DNA from: RGIG3009 sp964433065
Lineage (GTDB): Bacteria; Bacillota; Clostridia; Oscillospirales; Acutalibacteraceae
Length of the DNA stretch: 10,699 bases
Direction of reading: 5' to 3'
NCBI GenBank assembly: GCA_964433065.1
Contig: CAYSPZ010000058.1
Location: 1-10,699 of the forward strand
In this document: in pieces, positions 1-6,545 of the stretch
Numbering within the stretch: the stretch's first letter is position 1
How the letters are laid out: each line of letters starts with the position of its first letter
Translations under genes and position numbers: made by a program
Notes under the pieces: model-generated
The model's database searches: none
Told to the model about the DNA's origin: nothing
Seen by the model: only the letters and a program-made list of their open reading frames with translations

Positions 1-58
1 CAATCCCTCCGTCTTTTTGCTTCGCAAAAATCCACCTCCCTTTACACAAGGGAGGTGT
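1..58 (-). repeat. Modular two-hairpin dispersed repeat, copy A (left end may lie outside window)
   Basis: Read on the minus strand this is a hairpin with stem 33-42/48-57 (10 bp, perfect) and a 5-base GTGTA loop, then a second hairpin with stem 14-20/24-30 (TTTTTGC/GCAAAAA), then a GGAGGGATTG tail. It is nearly the reverse complement of the copy at 9757-9816, including the same second hairpin. It sits just upstream of the GH43 gene and ends about 33 bases before that gene's ribosome site. No protein is encoded. Its mobilisation mechanism is unknown. Confidence 0.8.
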
Positions 59-91
59 AAAATAGGCGACCTCAAAATTTAGATGAATATC

Positions 92-97
92 AGGAGG
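92..97 (+). promoter_or_regulatory. Ribosome binding site of the GH43 gene
   Basis: AGGAGG lies 7 bases before the ATG at 105 and fixes that start. An ATG at 83 in another frame precedes this site and opens only a shadow frame. No convincing promoter is visible between the repeat and this site, so the gene may be transcribed from upstream of the window. Confidence 0.85.
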
Positions 98-104
98 CAA
101 CGAT

Positions 105-992
105 ATGAAAAATCCCATCATTTCCGGCTATTACGCCGACCCGTTCGTCTATCGGCACGGCGACGATTTGTTTATGGTACCGACCACCGAAAAGGCGGGT
201 TGGAACGGCAGTACCTTTCACATATTCCACTCCACCGACCTCGAAACGTGGTCGGATCCCGTCGAGATCTTCGACCTCGAAACCGATACCGTCTGGGCGA
301 AATCGGGCGCGTGGGCGCCGTCGATCGTCGAAAAGGACGGGTATTGGTATTTCGCGTTCACGGCGGAAGGTCAGATCGGTGTCGCCGTGTGCGACCAACC
401 GATGGGACGCTACCGCGATGTATTAGGTAAACCGCTCGTCGCAAAAGGCTCTTTTGAGGGTGTCCACACCATCGACCCCTCCTTTTTCACCGACACGGAC
501 GGCAAGACCTATCTGGTGTTCGGCAACGGCAAAGCGATGCTCGGTGAGATCTATCTGTCCCCCGACGACGTTCACTTTATCGGGGTGCCCAAGTGTTTGA
601 GCAACGATTTCTTTGCCCAGCGCACCGCCACGCCGCCCGACCCGTCGATCTACTGTGAAGCCCCCGACTTGATCCGTGTCGGCGACCGCTATCTGCTCAC
701 GTGGAGTTGCTACGACGTACGCGATCCCCGCTACTGTATACGGTACGCGTGGGCGCAACGGGTGACGGGTCCCTACGTTCAACCGCTCGACGAGGATCAC
801 GACAATATCCTCGTCCACCGCAAAGGCGAGATCCAATGCACCGGTCACGGCAACGTATTTGAGAAAGACGGGCAACTGTATCTCGCCTACCACCGCTACG
901 CCATCCCGCGCAACGATTATCTGCGGGAGATCTGTTGCGACAAGGTCGAGTTTTTAGACGACCTCCACCTGTCCGTCACCCCCACCCGATAA
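105..992 (+). CDS. Glycoside hydrolase family 43 protein
   Basis: This 295-residue protein is a likely five-bladed beta-propeller glycosidase of family GH43, whose members include beta-xylosidases and alpha-L-arabinofuranosidases. The three expected catalytic acids are in family context: Asp12 in YADPFV (general base), Asp124 in HTIDPSFF (pKa modulator) and Glu185 in YCEAPDL (general acid). A TGHGN segment near residue 248 fits the conserved central His of the fold. There is no signal peptide, so it probably acts in the cytoplasm on imported oligosaccharides. The length fits a single-domain GH43 without a C-terminal beta-sandwich. It has a strong ribosome site and its own terminator, and lies convergent to the corrinoid operon, so a functional link to that operon is not shown. 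Family assignment is secure; substrate is not. Confidence 0.9.
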   Translation: MKNPIISGYYADPFVYRHGDDLFMVPTTEKAGWNGSTFHIFHSTDLETWSDPVEIFDLETDTVWAKSGAWAPSIVEKDGYWYFAFTAEGQIGVAVCDQPMGRYRDVLGKPLVAKGSFEGVHTIDPSFFTDTDGKTYLVFGNGKAMLGEIYLSPDDVHFIGVPKCLSNDFFAQRTATPPDPSIYCEAPDLIRVGDRYLLTWSCYDVRDPRYCIRYAWAQRVTGPYVQPLDEDHDNILVHRKGEIQCTGHGNVFEKDGQLYLAYHRYAIPRNDYLREICCDKVEFLDDLHLSVTPTR

Positions 993-996
993 ACAA

Positions 997-1030
997 TGTG
1001 CCGCGCCCAAAAGGGCGCGGCACATTTTCT
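997..1030 (+). terminator. Rho-independent terminator of the GH43 gene
   Basis: A perfect 12-bp GC-rich stem (997-1008 with 1013-1024), an AAAA loop and a following TTTTCTTTC tract, starting 5 bases after the stop codon. Its flank and lower stem closely match the terminator at 8759-8788. Confidence 0.92.
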
Positions 1031-1041
1031 TTCGCTTTTAC

Positions 1042-1093
1042 AGCCCCCCTGTGTAAGGGGGGCTCCGCCCGAAGGGCGGTGGGGGGTTGCCAC
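1042..1093 (+). repeat. Modular two-hairpin repeat, copy B-left
   Basis: The first hairpin, 1042-1050/1056-1064, has the GTGTA loop. The second, 1065-1070/1074-1079, is CCGCCC-GAA-GGGCGG, different from copies A, C and D. A GGGGTTGCCAC tail follows, like copy D. The tail at 1083-1090 pairs perfectly with 1133-1140 in the oppositely oriented copy B-right, giving a large inverted structure. Confidence 0.8.
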
Positions 1094-1130
1094 TATGTCT
1101 TGTGTCTTGCACTCTTCCGATCAGTCTTAG

Positions 1131-1184
1131 TTGCAACCCCTCCGCCTCACTCCGCTCGGCACCTCCCCTTACACAGGGGAGGCT
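1131..1184 (-). repeat. Modular two-hairpin repeat, copy B-right (inverted)
   Basis: On the minus strand, hairpin 1175-1182/1162-1169 has the GTGTA loop. It is followed by a middle segment based on GCCGAGCGGAGTGAGGC that forms only an imperfect stem, then GGAGGGGTTGC. It begins 8 bases beyond the stop codon of the reactivation gene at 1193, so it could shape the 3' end of that operon's transcript, although no T-run follows the stem. The 1094-1130 stretch between the two copies has no recognisable content apart from a short adapter-like string. Confidence 0.75.
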
Positions 1185-1192
1185 TAAAACCG

Positions 1193-2575
1193 TCAGGCGA
1201 ACATCATATTCTCCATAAACAGATCGGCAAAATACGGTGTCGCGGACAGATCCACGTAACGGATGTTGTCCACAAACCAAAAAACGTCGTTCTTTTCACA
1301 CGCGTACCGCACCGCGCCTTGCAAACTGCTGTTGTTCAGCACCACCACGCGGTCAGCAAGTTCGGCGGGCAACAACCCCGTTTTCACCGCGTTTTCCACG
1401 CTGATCTTCGCCGAAAACCCACCCGAAATGTACAGGCGGTCAATGCGGTCGAACCCGACGTTTTCGGTCTTCATCAGCGACAAGATTGCCGCATACACCG
1501 CCGATTTTGCCAGTTGATACTGCCGCACGTCGTCGGGTGACAGGTATACCCCGTCACACAACGCGTAATCCTCTTCCAGATACCCCGTTTCGTCGATGAT
1601 ACCGCCCTTTAACAGTTCGGCAATCAGGTCAATGAGTCCCGTCCCACAGATCCCCGTCGCGGGTTCTCCGCCGATGGTATCGTACCCGCCGTTCAACGAA
1701 AACGCACACACAGCCCCCGCCGTGGCGCTTTGTCCGCAACAGATGTTCGCACCCTCAAAACAAGGCCCTGCCGCCGCCGCGGTCGCGACCCCGCCGTCCG
1801 CCGAAAACAACACCACTTCCGCGTTGGTACCGAGATCCACCAGCAGATGATACTTGCCCTCTTTCGGCAGACCGATAACGCCGAGCCCCGCCACGATATC
1901 CGCACCCACAAACGACGCGACCGACGGGAGTGACACCACCGTGTTCACACCGTCGATCCCCAAAGCATCGGCGGGTTCGGTACGGCTCTCCAAAAACGCA
2001 GGGGTATACGGCGCGACACCGATGGACGAACAATCCGCCGCGAACAGCGTGTGTAACATGGTCACGTTCGCCGACACGTACAGCGTGTCCGCCGTGACAC
2101 CCGTCTGTCCGATCAGACGGTTGATGGCGGTTATCAATGCGTCGTGAAGCGGCGCGATACCATGTTGCCGACAATGATTGATACGGGTGATGACGTCCGC
2201 GCCGAACACGCGTTGCGGATTGGTCGCGGTCAATACCTTGACCACCCGCTTTTCGTCCGGCGAAACCAGCGCGAGCGCTAAGGTGGTCGTCCCGATATCC
2301 AGCGCAAAACACATGTGATCGGTCGTTTTTCCGTCGATCACCATTCCCGTTTCGCTCACAATATCCCGCTGTTCGGCGGTCTGTACCTCGATGTCGGCAT
2401 CCACCAAGTATTGACAGGCAAGTACCGTTTCGCCGTTCACCGTCACCTTGCATTTTCCGCAGACCCCGCGTCCGCCGCAGGGTTGCTCGATATTGAGGAT
2501 CGCCGAAAGCCGTACTCCCGCCTCGACCGTTCTTTGCTCGCCGTTTACCACGACGGTTACCCGTTTATCGTCCAT
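1193..2575 (-). CDS. Corrinoid activation/reactivation protein: [2Fe-2S] ferredoxin domain plus ASKHA (DUF4445) ATPase
   Basis: This 460-residue protein belongs to the RACE/RamA-type group that uses ATP to drive reduction of inactive cob(II)alamin in corrinoid methyltransferase systems. The N-terminal domain has a plant-type [2Fe-2S] cysteine set: Cys33, Cys39, Cys42 and Cys54 (CGGRGVCGKC then LAC). The ASKHA domain starts near residue 90 with FALDIGTTT (phosphate 1) and continues with LVDLGTNAE (phosphate 2), AGPCFEGANI, GICGTG and YISGGFSAK (adenosine-binding region). The ferredoxin joins the ASKHA domain almost directly, so the linker and middle domain of longer relatives (usually over 500 residues) seem absent. 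The start at 2575 is chosen because GGTGAG lies 4 bases upstream and the [2Fe-2S] domain begins there; an in-frame extension to 2677 encodes Arg-rich sequence inside the preceding gene. It overlaps that gene by 11 bases, so translation is probably coupled. Confidence 0.9.
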   Translation of the reverse strand: MDDKRVTVVVNGEQRTVEAGVRLSAILNIEQPCGGRGVCGKCKVTVNGETVLACQYLVDADIEVQTAEQRDIVSETGMVIDGKTTDHMCFALDIGTTTLALALVSPDEKRVVKVLTATNPQRVFGADVITRINHCRQHGIAPLHDALITAINRLIGQTGVTADTLYVSANVTMLHTLFAADCSSIGVAPYTPAFLESRTEPADALGIDGVNTVVSLPSVASFVGADIVAGLGVIGLPKEGKYHLLVDLGTNAEVVLFSADGGVATAAAAGPCFEGANICCGQSATAGAVCAFSLNGGYDTIGGEPATGICGTGLIDLIAELLKGGIIDETGYLEEDYALCDGVYLSPDDVRQYQLAKSAVYAAILSLMKTENVGFDRIDRLYISGGFSAKISVENAVKTGLLPAELADRVVVLNNSSLQGAVRYACEKNDVFWFVDNIRYVDLSATPYFADLFMENMMFA

Positions 2576-3578
2576 AAAACTCACCGAACACCGCAAAAAA
2601 CGCGTCGATATTCTCCCACGGCGTTGTCGGCGGGATATCGCACCCCGACGACAACAGGAAATTCTCATATCCCGCACACCGCGAAAGCAGCGCGGTCGTT
2701 TCGGCGCGCACCTTGTCCACCGTTCCCATCCGCAGCGTCCCCGCAGGATCGATGTTGCCCATCACGACGGTGTCGGACGGCACCTTTTCCAGAATATCCC
2801 GTTTCATATCCACCGCGTTGCCGAAATGATACGCCGCGCAACCCGTCGACAGGATGGAATCGAGCATATTCGGTACGTTATCCCCGCAGTTGTGGTACAC
2901 GACGATAAACCCGTCGTCCTGTACCGCTTGCACGATCTTTTGAACGTACGGCGACGAGAACTCCTCTTCCAGCGCGGGGGATAACAATCCCGCAACCGGT
3001 TCCGCCATCACGATCCCGTCGGCACCCGCGTCCTTATACGCTTTCGCGTAGTTGACGAGAAACTGCGTGACCTTTGTGAGAACGGTATGTACCATATCGG
3101 GATCGTCGTAACAGTCCATCATAATTTCCGACACGTCCAAAAGCCGCGCCGCCAGCGAAAACGGACCGATCATTCCCGCGAACACGGGACGGTCGGTGAT
3201 GAGCGTTTTCGCTTTGGTGATCGCGTCAAGATACACCGTCGTTCTGCCGCTGCCGACAGGCGGGACGGTCAGTGCCGCCGCCTCGTCCTCGTCACAGACG
3301 ATACGACCTTTCACGGTGGGGACTTCGTCGTCCGACACCACCGCTTGAGCGCCGAAGCATTCCGCTTCCACCGACAGGTCCATAAAACTGACCGATGCCG
3401 CCGCGTCGGTACGGTCGGCGACCGCTTTCATTCCCTTTGCCTGTAACTCGCTGTCCGCAATGAGTTCCCGTACGCTGACACCGAGCAACTGCACGGCGGG
3501 AAACGACAGGATCGGCAACGGTTTTTTATTGTCTTCGCCTTTCAGAGCGCGAATCCACTCTGTCATATTTCGTTTCAT
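2565..3578 (-). CDS. MtaA/CmuA-type methyltransferase (uroporphyrinogen decarboxylase family)
   Basis: This 337-residue URO-D-fold protein carries the zinc-thiol methyltransferase pattern of MtaA/MtbA, HxC plus a distal Cys: His229 and Cys231 in VVYHNCGDN, and Cys313 in SSGCDIP. Characterised relatives move methyl groups between a methylcorrinoid protein and a zinc-bound thiol such as coenzyme M. The natural acceptor in a bacterium without coenzyme M is uncertain and could be another thiol or tetrahydrofolate through partners. The ATG at 3578 overlaps the preceding gene's TGA by one base (TGATG), so coupled translation is likely and the start is well supported; a TTG one codon upstream is the only close alternative. 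Its place between another URO-D protein and the reactivation protein supports a role in corrinoid methyl transfer rather than heme synthesis. The name MtaA is not assigned because the acceptor is unknown. Confidence 0.88.
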   Translation of the reverse strand: MKRNMTEWIRALKGEDNKKPLPILSFPAVQLLGVSVRELIADSELQAKGMKAVADRTDAAASVSFMDLSVEAECFGAQAVVSDDEVPTVKGRIVCDEDEAAALTVPPVGSGRTTVYLDAITKAKTLITDRPVFAGMIGPFSLAARLLDVSEIMMDCYDDPDMVHTVLTKVTQFLVNYAKAYKDAGADGIVMAEPVAGLLSPALEEEFSSPYVQKIVQAVQDDGFIVVYHNCGDNVPNMLDSILSTGCAAYHFGNAVDMKRDILEKVPSDTVVMGNIDPAGTLRMGTVDKVRAETTALLSRCAGYENFLLSSGCDIPPTTPWENIDAFFAVFGEFYGR

Positions 3579-4648
3579 CAATATTTCCCCAATTCGTGCG
3601 CCAAAGCCGCAATCTGTTTCATATTGTCAAACGACACCGCGTTCGGGATCGAGTGATCCGACGCGAAAATATATCCGCCGCCCTCTTTCATCGCGGGGAT
3701 GATACGCGCCATCTCCGCTTTCACCGCGTCGACGTCGTCCCACAACTGCGCGTTGATACCACCGTGGAACGCGAGGGCGTCACCGTACTGTTCTTTCAGT
3801 TTAAACGGATCCATACCCGCTTTCACTTCCAACGGGTTGAGCATCTCGACACCCGTTTCCAGAATGTCGGGTAACAACGGTTCAATGTAACCGCAGGAAT
3901 GCAGTTCGGTGACCAGACCCCGTTCGTGCGCCCAGTCGACCGCCTTTTTGTGGTACGGTTTCAACAACTCACGGTACATTTCCGCCGAGAAGAATGGCGA
4001 TCCCTTGTACCCCATATCGTCGTACCACATCACCCCGTCGAACTCGTATCCCGCGTCAAGTACCCGTTGCCACAAGTCCATCGACGTTTGCAGATAGGTG
4101 TCGAAGATGTCGGTCACCCATTCGGGTTCCTCGTACATCCCGATCAACATATTCTCGGTTCCCGTCAGCCGCGAATGCGCCACGTCGAACCCAAACCACA
4201 AGGTCAGTTGCAAAAACCGTCCTTCGGCTTTCCAGCGGGGATAGTTCTCTTCCAGATACTTCCACGGAATGCGGTCGTCGTGATAGGTGAGCATCGCCGC
4301 TTTACATTCTTCCCATTTATCCGAAGTGTCGTAGTAAAACTCCAACACTTCGGGTGTGGAATCCAGTTCCCGAAACACCTTTTGCGTGCCGCCCCACGAA
4401 GTGGTTTCAATGCAATACCGCTCGTTTTGTTCCAGTATCTTGTGTTGGAATCGCGGCGAGTTATCGGTTTCCAAACGAATAAGTTTATCAAACCCGAAAT
4501 ACTCTTCCCACGACACCCCCTGCGGCAATCCTTCGTTATGCCACCGCCGCACGGTACCCTGCCACGCGGAATCCAACATCGGCATACGGTCGACCTCTTG
4601 ATGCCGATAGGTGCGTAAAATGCGCTCTCGTTCGGTCAATACCGCCAT
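3578..4648 (-). CDS. URO-D-family methyltransferase, probable methyl-donor:corrinoid step
   Basis: This 356-residue URO-D-fold protein opens with the family-typical TERERILRTYRHQEVDRMP. It keeps a metal-type HSCG motif (His250, Cys252 in ELHSCGYIEP), followed by a conserved-looking NPLEVKAGMD segment. The distal Cys of MtaA is replaced by FASDHSIP (Asp331, His332). Such proteins are often annotated as uroporphyrinogen-III decarboxylase-like, but in corrinoid clusters they are better read as methyltransferases. With no MttB or MtaB homolog in the operon, this is the best local candidate for demethylating the substrate onto the corrinoid protein; that role is inferred. The ATG at 4648 is 2 bases past the preceding stop, and AAAGGGG within the end of that gene serves as ribosome site. 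The substrate cannot be read from the sequence. Confidence 0.85.
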   Translation of the reverse strand: MAVLTERERILRTYRHQEVDRMPMLDSAWQGTVRRWHNEGLPQGVSWEEYFGFDKLIRLETDNSPRFQHKILEQNERYCIETTSWGGTQKVFRELDSTPEVLEFYYDTSDKWEECKAAMLTYHDDRIPWKYLEENYPRWKAEGRFLQLTLWFGFDVAHSRLTGTENMLIGMYEEPEWVTDIFDTYLQTSMDLWQRVLDAGYEFDGVMWYDDMGYKGSPFFSAEMYRELLKPYHKKAVDWAHERGLVTELHSCGYIEPLLPDILETGVEMLNPLEVKAGMDPFKLKEQYGDALAFHGGINAQLWDDVDAVKAEMARIIPAMKEGGGYIFASDHSIPNAVSFDNMKQIAALAHELGKY

Positions 4649-4650
4649 TG

Positions 4651-6210
4651 TTAAGCCCCTTTCATAAGCGTGACCGCCGCATCCGCCGCCGAAGCGGCAT
4701 CCACGGTATAGCAGTCCGCGCCGATCTTGTCACAGTACTCCTGCGAAATGGGCGCGCCACCGATCATAATTTTCACCTTGTCGCGCACACCCGCCGCTTT
4801 GGCGGCTTCCACCACCTGCGCCATCGCGTCCATGGTGGTGGTGAGCAGCGCGGAACAACAGATGATCCGGCAATCCTGTTCAATAGCGGTCTGCACGAAG
4901 GTTTCGGGTGCTACGTCGGTGCCGAGGTCGACCACCTCAAACCCTTTGCCTTCCATCATCATTTTGACAAGGTTTTTACCGATATCGTGCAGGTCGCCCT
5001 GTACCGTACCGATACACACTTTCCCGACCGACACGACACCTTCCTGTACCAGATGCGGTTTGAGCACCTGCGAACCCATACTCATCGCGCGCGCCGCGAC
5101 CAGTACTTCGGGTACGTAGACTTCGTTGTTCTTGAACTTCTCACCGATGATGCTCATACCCGCCAAAAGACCCTGTTCCAGAATGTCGGCGGGTTTTACA
5201 CCCTCGTCCAGTGCTTGTTGCACCAGTTCCTTGACCACTTTTGAACGGCCCTTTTGCAGATTTTCGGAGATGTCGTTTAAAATACTCATCACTTTCTCGC
5301 CTTTCAGTAATTTGATATAGTCTTCCGATCGGGGATCGTCTTCGACGCATACGCGCCGATATTCTTTCGGTGTCATTCCCTGCTGCGCACCGAAATTTTT
5401 ATAAAATGAGGGCATATTCTGAAACCCGCATTCTTTGGCAATATCTTCCACGTTCGCGTCGCTGTTTCGCAGACGTTTGCAAACGTTTTTCAGCCGCACG
5501 TCCCGCAGATAATCGGCAAAGAACGCACCCGTCAGTTTACGGAACGTTCGCCCGATCTGTGATTTGCTGACGTACAGCCGTGCCGCGACCTCTCCCAGCG
5601 TCAATGCGGCATTGCTGTATTCTTCCCGTATGATCGTAATGGCGGCGGATACCGTGTTCCACTCGTCAGCCGACGCGAAAGACAGGTTCTTGACCGACGC
5701 GTTGATGTACCGCGCGACGGTGATCATCAGATAGGATAACAGGTTCCCGACGGCATCCCGCCACTCGTCTTCCCGCGCGGATAACTCCTGTTCAATGAGA
5801 TCCCATATCCCGCCGATCTTTTCGGCGGTATGCGCGTTGAGTGCGGCATAACTGAGGGTGGGACTTTCGCGAAACGCGCCGTGGCAGTACCGTAAACTCG
5901 CGCGGTTGACCACGTCACCGTCAAACCAGTCGTCGATATTAAAAAACAACTGCCTGAGCGATAATCGGTCGGTCGCGTTTTCGAGAAAGTATCCGTGCGG
6001 CACACCCGACGGTACGATGAACATATCCCCCGCCTTGCACGGGATATCCTTGTCCAGTACCCGATGGATCCCCGCACCCGTCACCACCAACGAGATCTCG
6101 AAAACGTCGTTGCTTTTCAGGTTGAGGAATACCCGTTTCTCGTCGTATACCGCGTCACACGACAGCATCTCACTGCGCATATTCACTTGCGGTTCCACTT
6201 CTTTCACCAC
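4651..6210 (-). CDS. AraC-type regulator fused in frame to a corrinoid (B12-binding) methyltransferase protein
   Basis: One open frame of 519 residues. Residues about 25-90 form a cupin-like sensor (KAGDMFIVPSGVPHGY). Residues about 190-286 form a double helix-turn-helix of AraC type (LTLGEVAARLYVSKSQIGRTF, then a second helix pair ending GMTPKEYRR). After a linker of roughly 20 residues, 308-519 match a full corrinoid protein of the MtbC/MttC class: a helical cap (DILEQGLLAGMSIIGEKF, EVYVPEVLVAARAM) and a Rossmann B12 domain with GDLHDIGKN, where His408 would be the lower cobalt ligand, then SALLTTTM and IGGAPIS. Each half has the usual length of a separate protein. I translated the junction by hand and found no stop. 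An internal ATG at 5289 with AAAGGCGAG upstream could also make a free 212-residue corrinoid protein. The N-terminus is uncertain: 6210 is GTG, with further GTG codons and an ATG at codon 11. It leads the operon, so self-regulation is likely. Confidence 0.85.
   Translation of the reverse strand: MVKEVEPQVNMRSEMLSCDAVYDEKRVFLNLKSNDVFEISLVVTGAGIHRVLDKDIPCKAGDMFIVPSGVPHGYFLENATDRLSLRQLFFNIDDWFDGDVVNRASLRYCHGAFRESPTLSYAALNAHTAEKIGGIWDLIEQELSAREDEWRDAVGNLLSYLMITVARYINASVKNLSFASADEWNTVSAAITIIREEYSNAALTLGEVAARLYVSKSQIGRTFRKLTGAFFADYLRDVRLKNVCKRLRNSDANVEDIAKECGFQNMPSFYKNFGAQQGMTPKEYRRVCVEDDPRSEDYIKLLKGEKVMSILNDISENLQKGRSKVVKELVQQALDEGVKPADILEQGLLAGMSIIGEKFKNNEVYVPEVLVAARAMSMGSQVLKPHLVQEGVVSVGKVCIGTVQGDLHDIGKNLVKMMMEGKGFEVVDLGTDVAPETFVQTAIEQDCRIICCSALLTTTMDAMAQVVEAAKAAGVRDKVKIMIGGAPISQEYCDKIGADCYTVDAASAADAAVTLMKGA
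5287..5304 (-). promoter_or_regulatory. Possible internal ribosome site and ATG for a free corrinoid protein
   Basis: AAAGGCGAG (5296-5304) stands 6 bases before an in-frame ATG (5287-5289) at exactly the point where stand-alone corrinoid proteins begin (MSILNDIS). Use of this start would give a 212-residue protein, the normal family size. The site is a fair but not ideal Shine-Dalgarno match, so actual use is inferred. Confidence 0.55.
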
Positions 6211-6238
6211 GCATCATCCCATTTTCGTTTTCGGCTAT

Positions 6239-6267
6239 ATTGTACCACACCCGCCGACGGGTGTATA
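6239..6267 (-). promoter_or_regulatory. Candidate promoter of the corrinoid operon
   Basis: On the minus strand, TACAAT (6239-6244) is preceded by TGG, an extended -10 pattern. TATACA (6262-6267) lies 17 bases upstream as a weak -35. Transcription would start near 6232, giving a leader of only about 20 bases, too short for a cobalamin riboswitch. The context GGGTGTGGTA-N-AAT also appears in the nucleoside hydrolase promoter. Confidence 0.5.
6247..6264. promoter_or_regulatory. Operator-like palindrome in the corrinoid-operon promoter
   Basis: ACACCCG-CCGA-CGGGTGT is a perfect inverted repeat with 7-bp arms, lying almost entirely in the spacer between the candidate -35 and -10. A protein bound here would block polymerase. 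AraC proteins more often bind direct repeats, so the binding partner is unknown. Confidence 0.4.
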
Positions 6268-6319
6268 TTCCGTTTTCGCCCATTTCGCCCCATCGCCCCG
6301 CGCACCAAAACATACATTT

Positions 6320-6537
6320 CTTTCGCTCGCACTGTACACATCAACGCTTTGTACAGTGCGGTAGGTTCTTCGTTCTCCTTTTTTCCTTCGCCCTGTCTGT
6401 ACGGCAACTTATTTCGTACAGACTATTTTTTACAGCCGCTTTTCTTTTTCCTTTCGCCCGCACTGTACGCATCAACACTTTGTGCAGTGCGGCAGTTTCT
6501 CTCGTTGTTCCTTTTTTCTTTCGCCCTGTCTGTACGG
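6320..6537. repeat. Tandem pair of about 86-bp palindrome-bearing units
   Basis: Unit 1 (6320-6404) and unit 2 (6451-6537) are near-identical and about 131-133 bases apart. Each holds a CGCACTGTAC...GTACAGTGCG-type inverted repeat (6329-6338/6351-6360 perfect; the unit 2 stem has one T-G change) and ends with GTCTGTACGG. A further perfect 9-bp inverted repeat, 6395-6403/6415-6423, spans the end of unit 1 and is followed by ATTTTTT. This region lies between two minus-strand genes and contains no credible gene; overlapping open frames are low-complexity Phe/Ser/Arg-rich and span the repeats. Confidence 0.7.
6415..6431 (+). terminator. Terminator-like stem and T-run inside the palindrome region
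   Basis: Stem GTCTGTACG (6395-6403) with CGTACAGAC (6415-6423), an 11-base loop, then TATTTTTT on the plus strand. No plus-strand gene ends here, so it may simply be part of the repeat. Confidence 0.25.
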
Positions 6538-6545
6538 CGCACCTT

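Noticed and set aside
1755..2453. Minus-strand open frame of 232 codons
   Set aside because: Out-of-frame shadow of the reactivation gene, rich in Arg and Gly with no domain.
2576..2677. N-terminal extension of the reactivation protein by 34 codons
   Set aside because: Lies inside the preceding gene, Arg-rich, with no relation to the [2Fe-2S] domain.
3899..4618. Plus-strand open frame of 239 codons
   Set aside because: Antisense to the URO-D-like gene at 3578-4648, whose translation shows clear family motifs; the plus frame shows none.
5319..5332. Second adapter-like string (CTTCCGATC)
   Set aside because: Shorter match, inside a well-conserved coding frame that continues on both sides, so chance is the better explanation.
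6211..6238. Cobalamin riboswitch before the corrinoid operon
   Set aside because: The predicted leader is only about 20 bases and no B12-box-like sequence or multi-stem fold is visible.
6320..6537. CRISPR array
   Set aside because: Only two long imperfect units, no short identical repeats with unique spacers and no cas genes.
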